Below, one piece after another: positions 62,992 through 64,000 of a DNA stretch of 64,000 nt (the first letter of the stretch is position 1; the number at the start of each line of letters is the position of its first letter). This stretch comes from Ichthyophthirius multifiliis (lineage: Eukaryota > Ciliophora > Oligohymenophorea > Hymenostomatida). A program made the position numbers and the translations under genes. Under the pieces are notes generated by a model, which saw only the letters and a list, made by a program, of their open reading frames with translations, had not been told where the DNA came from and ran no database searches. Location: contig NW_004087459.1 in assembly GCF_000220395.1 (NCBI RefSeq), forward strand, positions 1 to 64,000, read 5' to 3'.

Positions 62992-63377
62992 ATGGTAAAA
63001 ACATATAAAATATTAATATATTAAATTAAAATAATTTTAATATAAGACAAGAGGTACCCCTTCATTTGGTAAAAGACATTAAAAAACACACACATTATGC
63101 AGAAGATGTGGCAGAGCAACATATCATAAGCAAAAGCTTAGATGCGCCTAGTGTGGTTTCCCAGATGCTAAAACACGCAGATGTATTTAATATATAATAA
63201 ATAAATAATTTTATATTAATTATAATAAAAAGATGATGGATGGGCATAAAAGCTAAGGATAGAGTTGGATAAGGTACTGGAAGAATGAGATATATGAAGA
63301 CTATTGCATGAAGAGCTAAAAATGGATTCAGATCTGGAACAACCGCTTAACCAAAAGCAAAAGCTGTATCAAAATGA
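62992..63377 (+). pseudogene. Ribosomal protein eL37, disrupted (or sequence errors)
   Basis: Three exons encode the small zinc-ribbon protein of the 60S subunit. Exon 1 is only ATG; an intron follows (62995-63046). Exon 2 reads TRGTPSFGKRHQKTHTLCRR, then CGRATYHKQKLRCAQCGFPD, with the four zinc-binding Cys. A second intron (63183-63232) follows, then YDGWAQK. Then a one-base loss in an A-run (about 63246-63250) is needed to reach AKDRVGQGTGRMRYMKTIA. An in-frame TGA at 63309-63311 occupies a position normally Arg, followed by RAKNGFRSGTTAQPKAKAVS and a TGA stop. Two lesions in an essential gene suggest either a decaying duplicate or draft-sequence errors. The protein identity itself is certain. 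Confidence 0.8.
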
Positions 63378-64000
63378 TTATGAGGTATAATGATATAATT
63401 TTTTTCTTATATTTTATTAATATAAGCATTTAAATTTATTATTAAATTAACAAATATTAAGATTATGTTATTTAGTGTTTATTTTTTGTCATTCTTGTAT
63501 TTAAAAAAATATTTAAATTAAAGTATTTTATTTTTATTTTAATTAATATTAACACTCATAATTATCCATCCTCCTTCCCTCAAATAAAAATATAAAACAT
63601 AAATCATATACAAATTATATAATCAAAATCTTATATATACTATTTTTTTATTTAAACTAGAATACTTATTAAATTGTATTTAATAAAGATTTTATAATTA
63701 GTTTAATTTTAAATTATATTAGTTTATTTTTTTCAATAAAAGAAAAAAAAATTCAAAAATTTTAAAACTGACTTTATTAAAAAAAAATTAAATTTATTCT
63801 AATATTATTTATTATAATACTCAAATAAAATATAATTAACAAACTTTTTATTTAGAATTTATTTAAAGATAATTAAATAGTTGATTTTATAAAAAAAAAT
63901 TCTTCATAATTTTTTTTTTCTACACATTTAAATAAGAAAGTAAATATGTAAATTAAAATAAATGAATTCATATTAAGGCATAATAATTATAAATTTAAAC
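63378..64000. other. AT-rich right flank
   Basis: No gene is recognised in the last 0.6 kb. There is no telomeric repeat at the right edge, so the chromosome probably continues. Confidence 0.5.

Overview
The window is 64 kb of very AT-rich nuclear DNA (roughly 85% A+T by eye) from an oligohymenophorean ciliate. Every recognisable protein is readable only with the ciliate nuclear code, in which TAA and TAG are glutamine and TGA is the only stop. For example, the acyl-CoA-binding protein and the delta-12 desaturase read cleanly to a TGA through several TAA/TAG codons. Introns are short (about 38-120 nt), GT...AG and AT-rich. Base composition and gene style resemble Ichthyophthirius multifiliis, but that is an inference. 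No C4A2-type telomere is visible at either end. One 164-nt run of N (18508-18671) shows this is a scaffold from a draft assembly.

Layout. 1-5.2 kb: a CCCH-finger/AlbA_2 (Schlafen-type) protein, a small twin CX9C protein and a CDP-alcohol phosphotransferase. 5.8-12.2 kb: a ubiquitin-specific protease, an adenylate kinase with a ciliary-type N-terminus, and a diacylglycerol kinase. 13.2-16 kb: acyl-CoA-binding protein and mitochondrial uL3. 16.2-24.5 kb: a CEP164-like WW/coiled-coil protein, a four-TM protein and an armadillo-like protein. 24.6-31.6 kb: a non-canonical poly(A) polymerase and CAND1, divergently arranged. 32.1-41.4 kb: a B-box/WD40 protein, a long coiled-coil EF-hand protein, a Rab GTPase and a delta-12 fatty acid desaturase. 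43-54.4 kb: a possible small membrane protein, a giant cysteine-rich multi-TM surface protein with an E-Q/K-Q tail, and an unassigned coiled-coil protein. 54.9-64 kb: a protein with five RPx(S/T)A motifs, a SEC14-like protein with an acylation-type N-terminus, a PIP-box/F-box/LRR protein, and a damaged ribosomal protein eL37 gene.

The genes are mostly independent housekeeping, ciliary and signalling genes, with no operons. Several neighbours are divergent across short spacers (USP/adenylate kinase, poly(A) polymerase/CAND1, Rab/desaturase). Three members of the ubiquitin-cullin pathway (USP, CAND1, F-box adaptor) occur in the window, probably by chance.

The most interesting items are the F-box/LRR protein whose N-terminus carries three PCNA-interaction-like motifs and a nuclear localisation signal, the CCCH-AlbA_2 fusion, the ciliary-motif/adenylate-kinase fusion and the RPxTA-repeat protein. 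Several genes carry apparent one-base frameshifts in A-runs. These look more like sequencing errors than biology and limit exact exon models.
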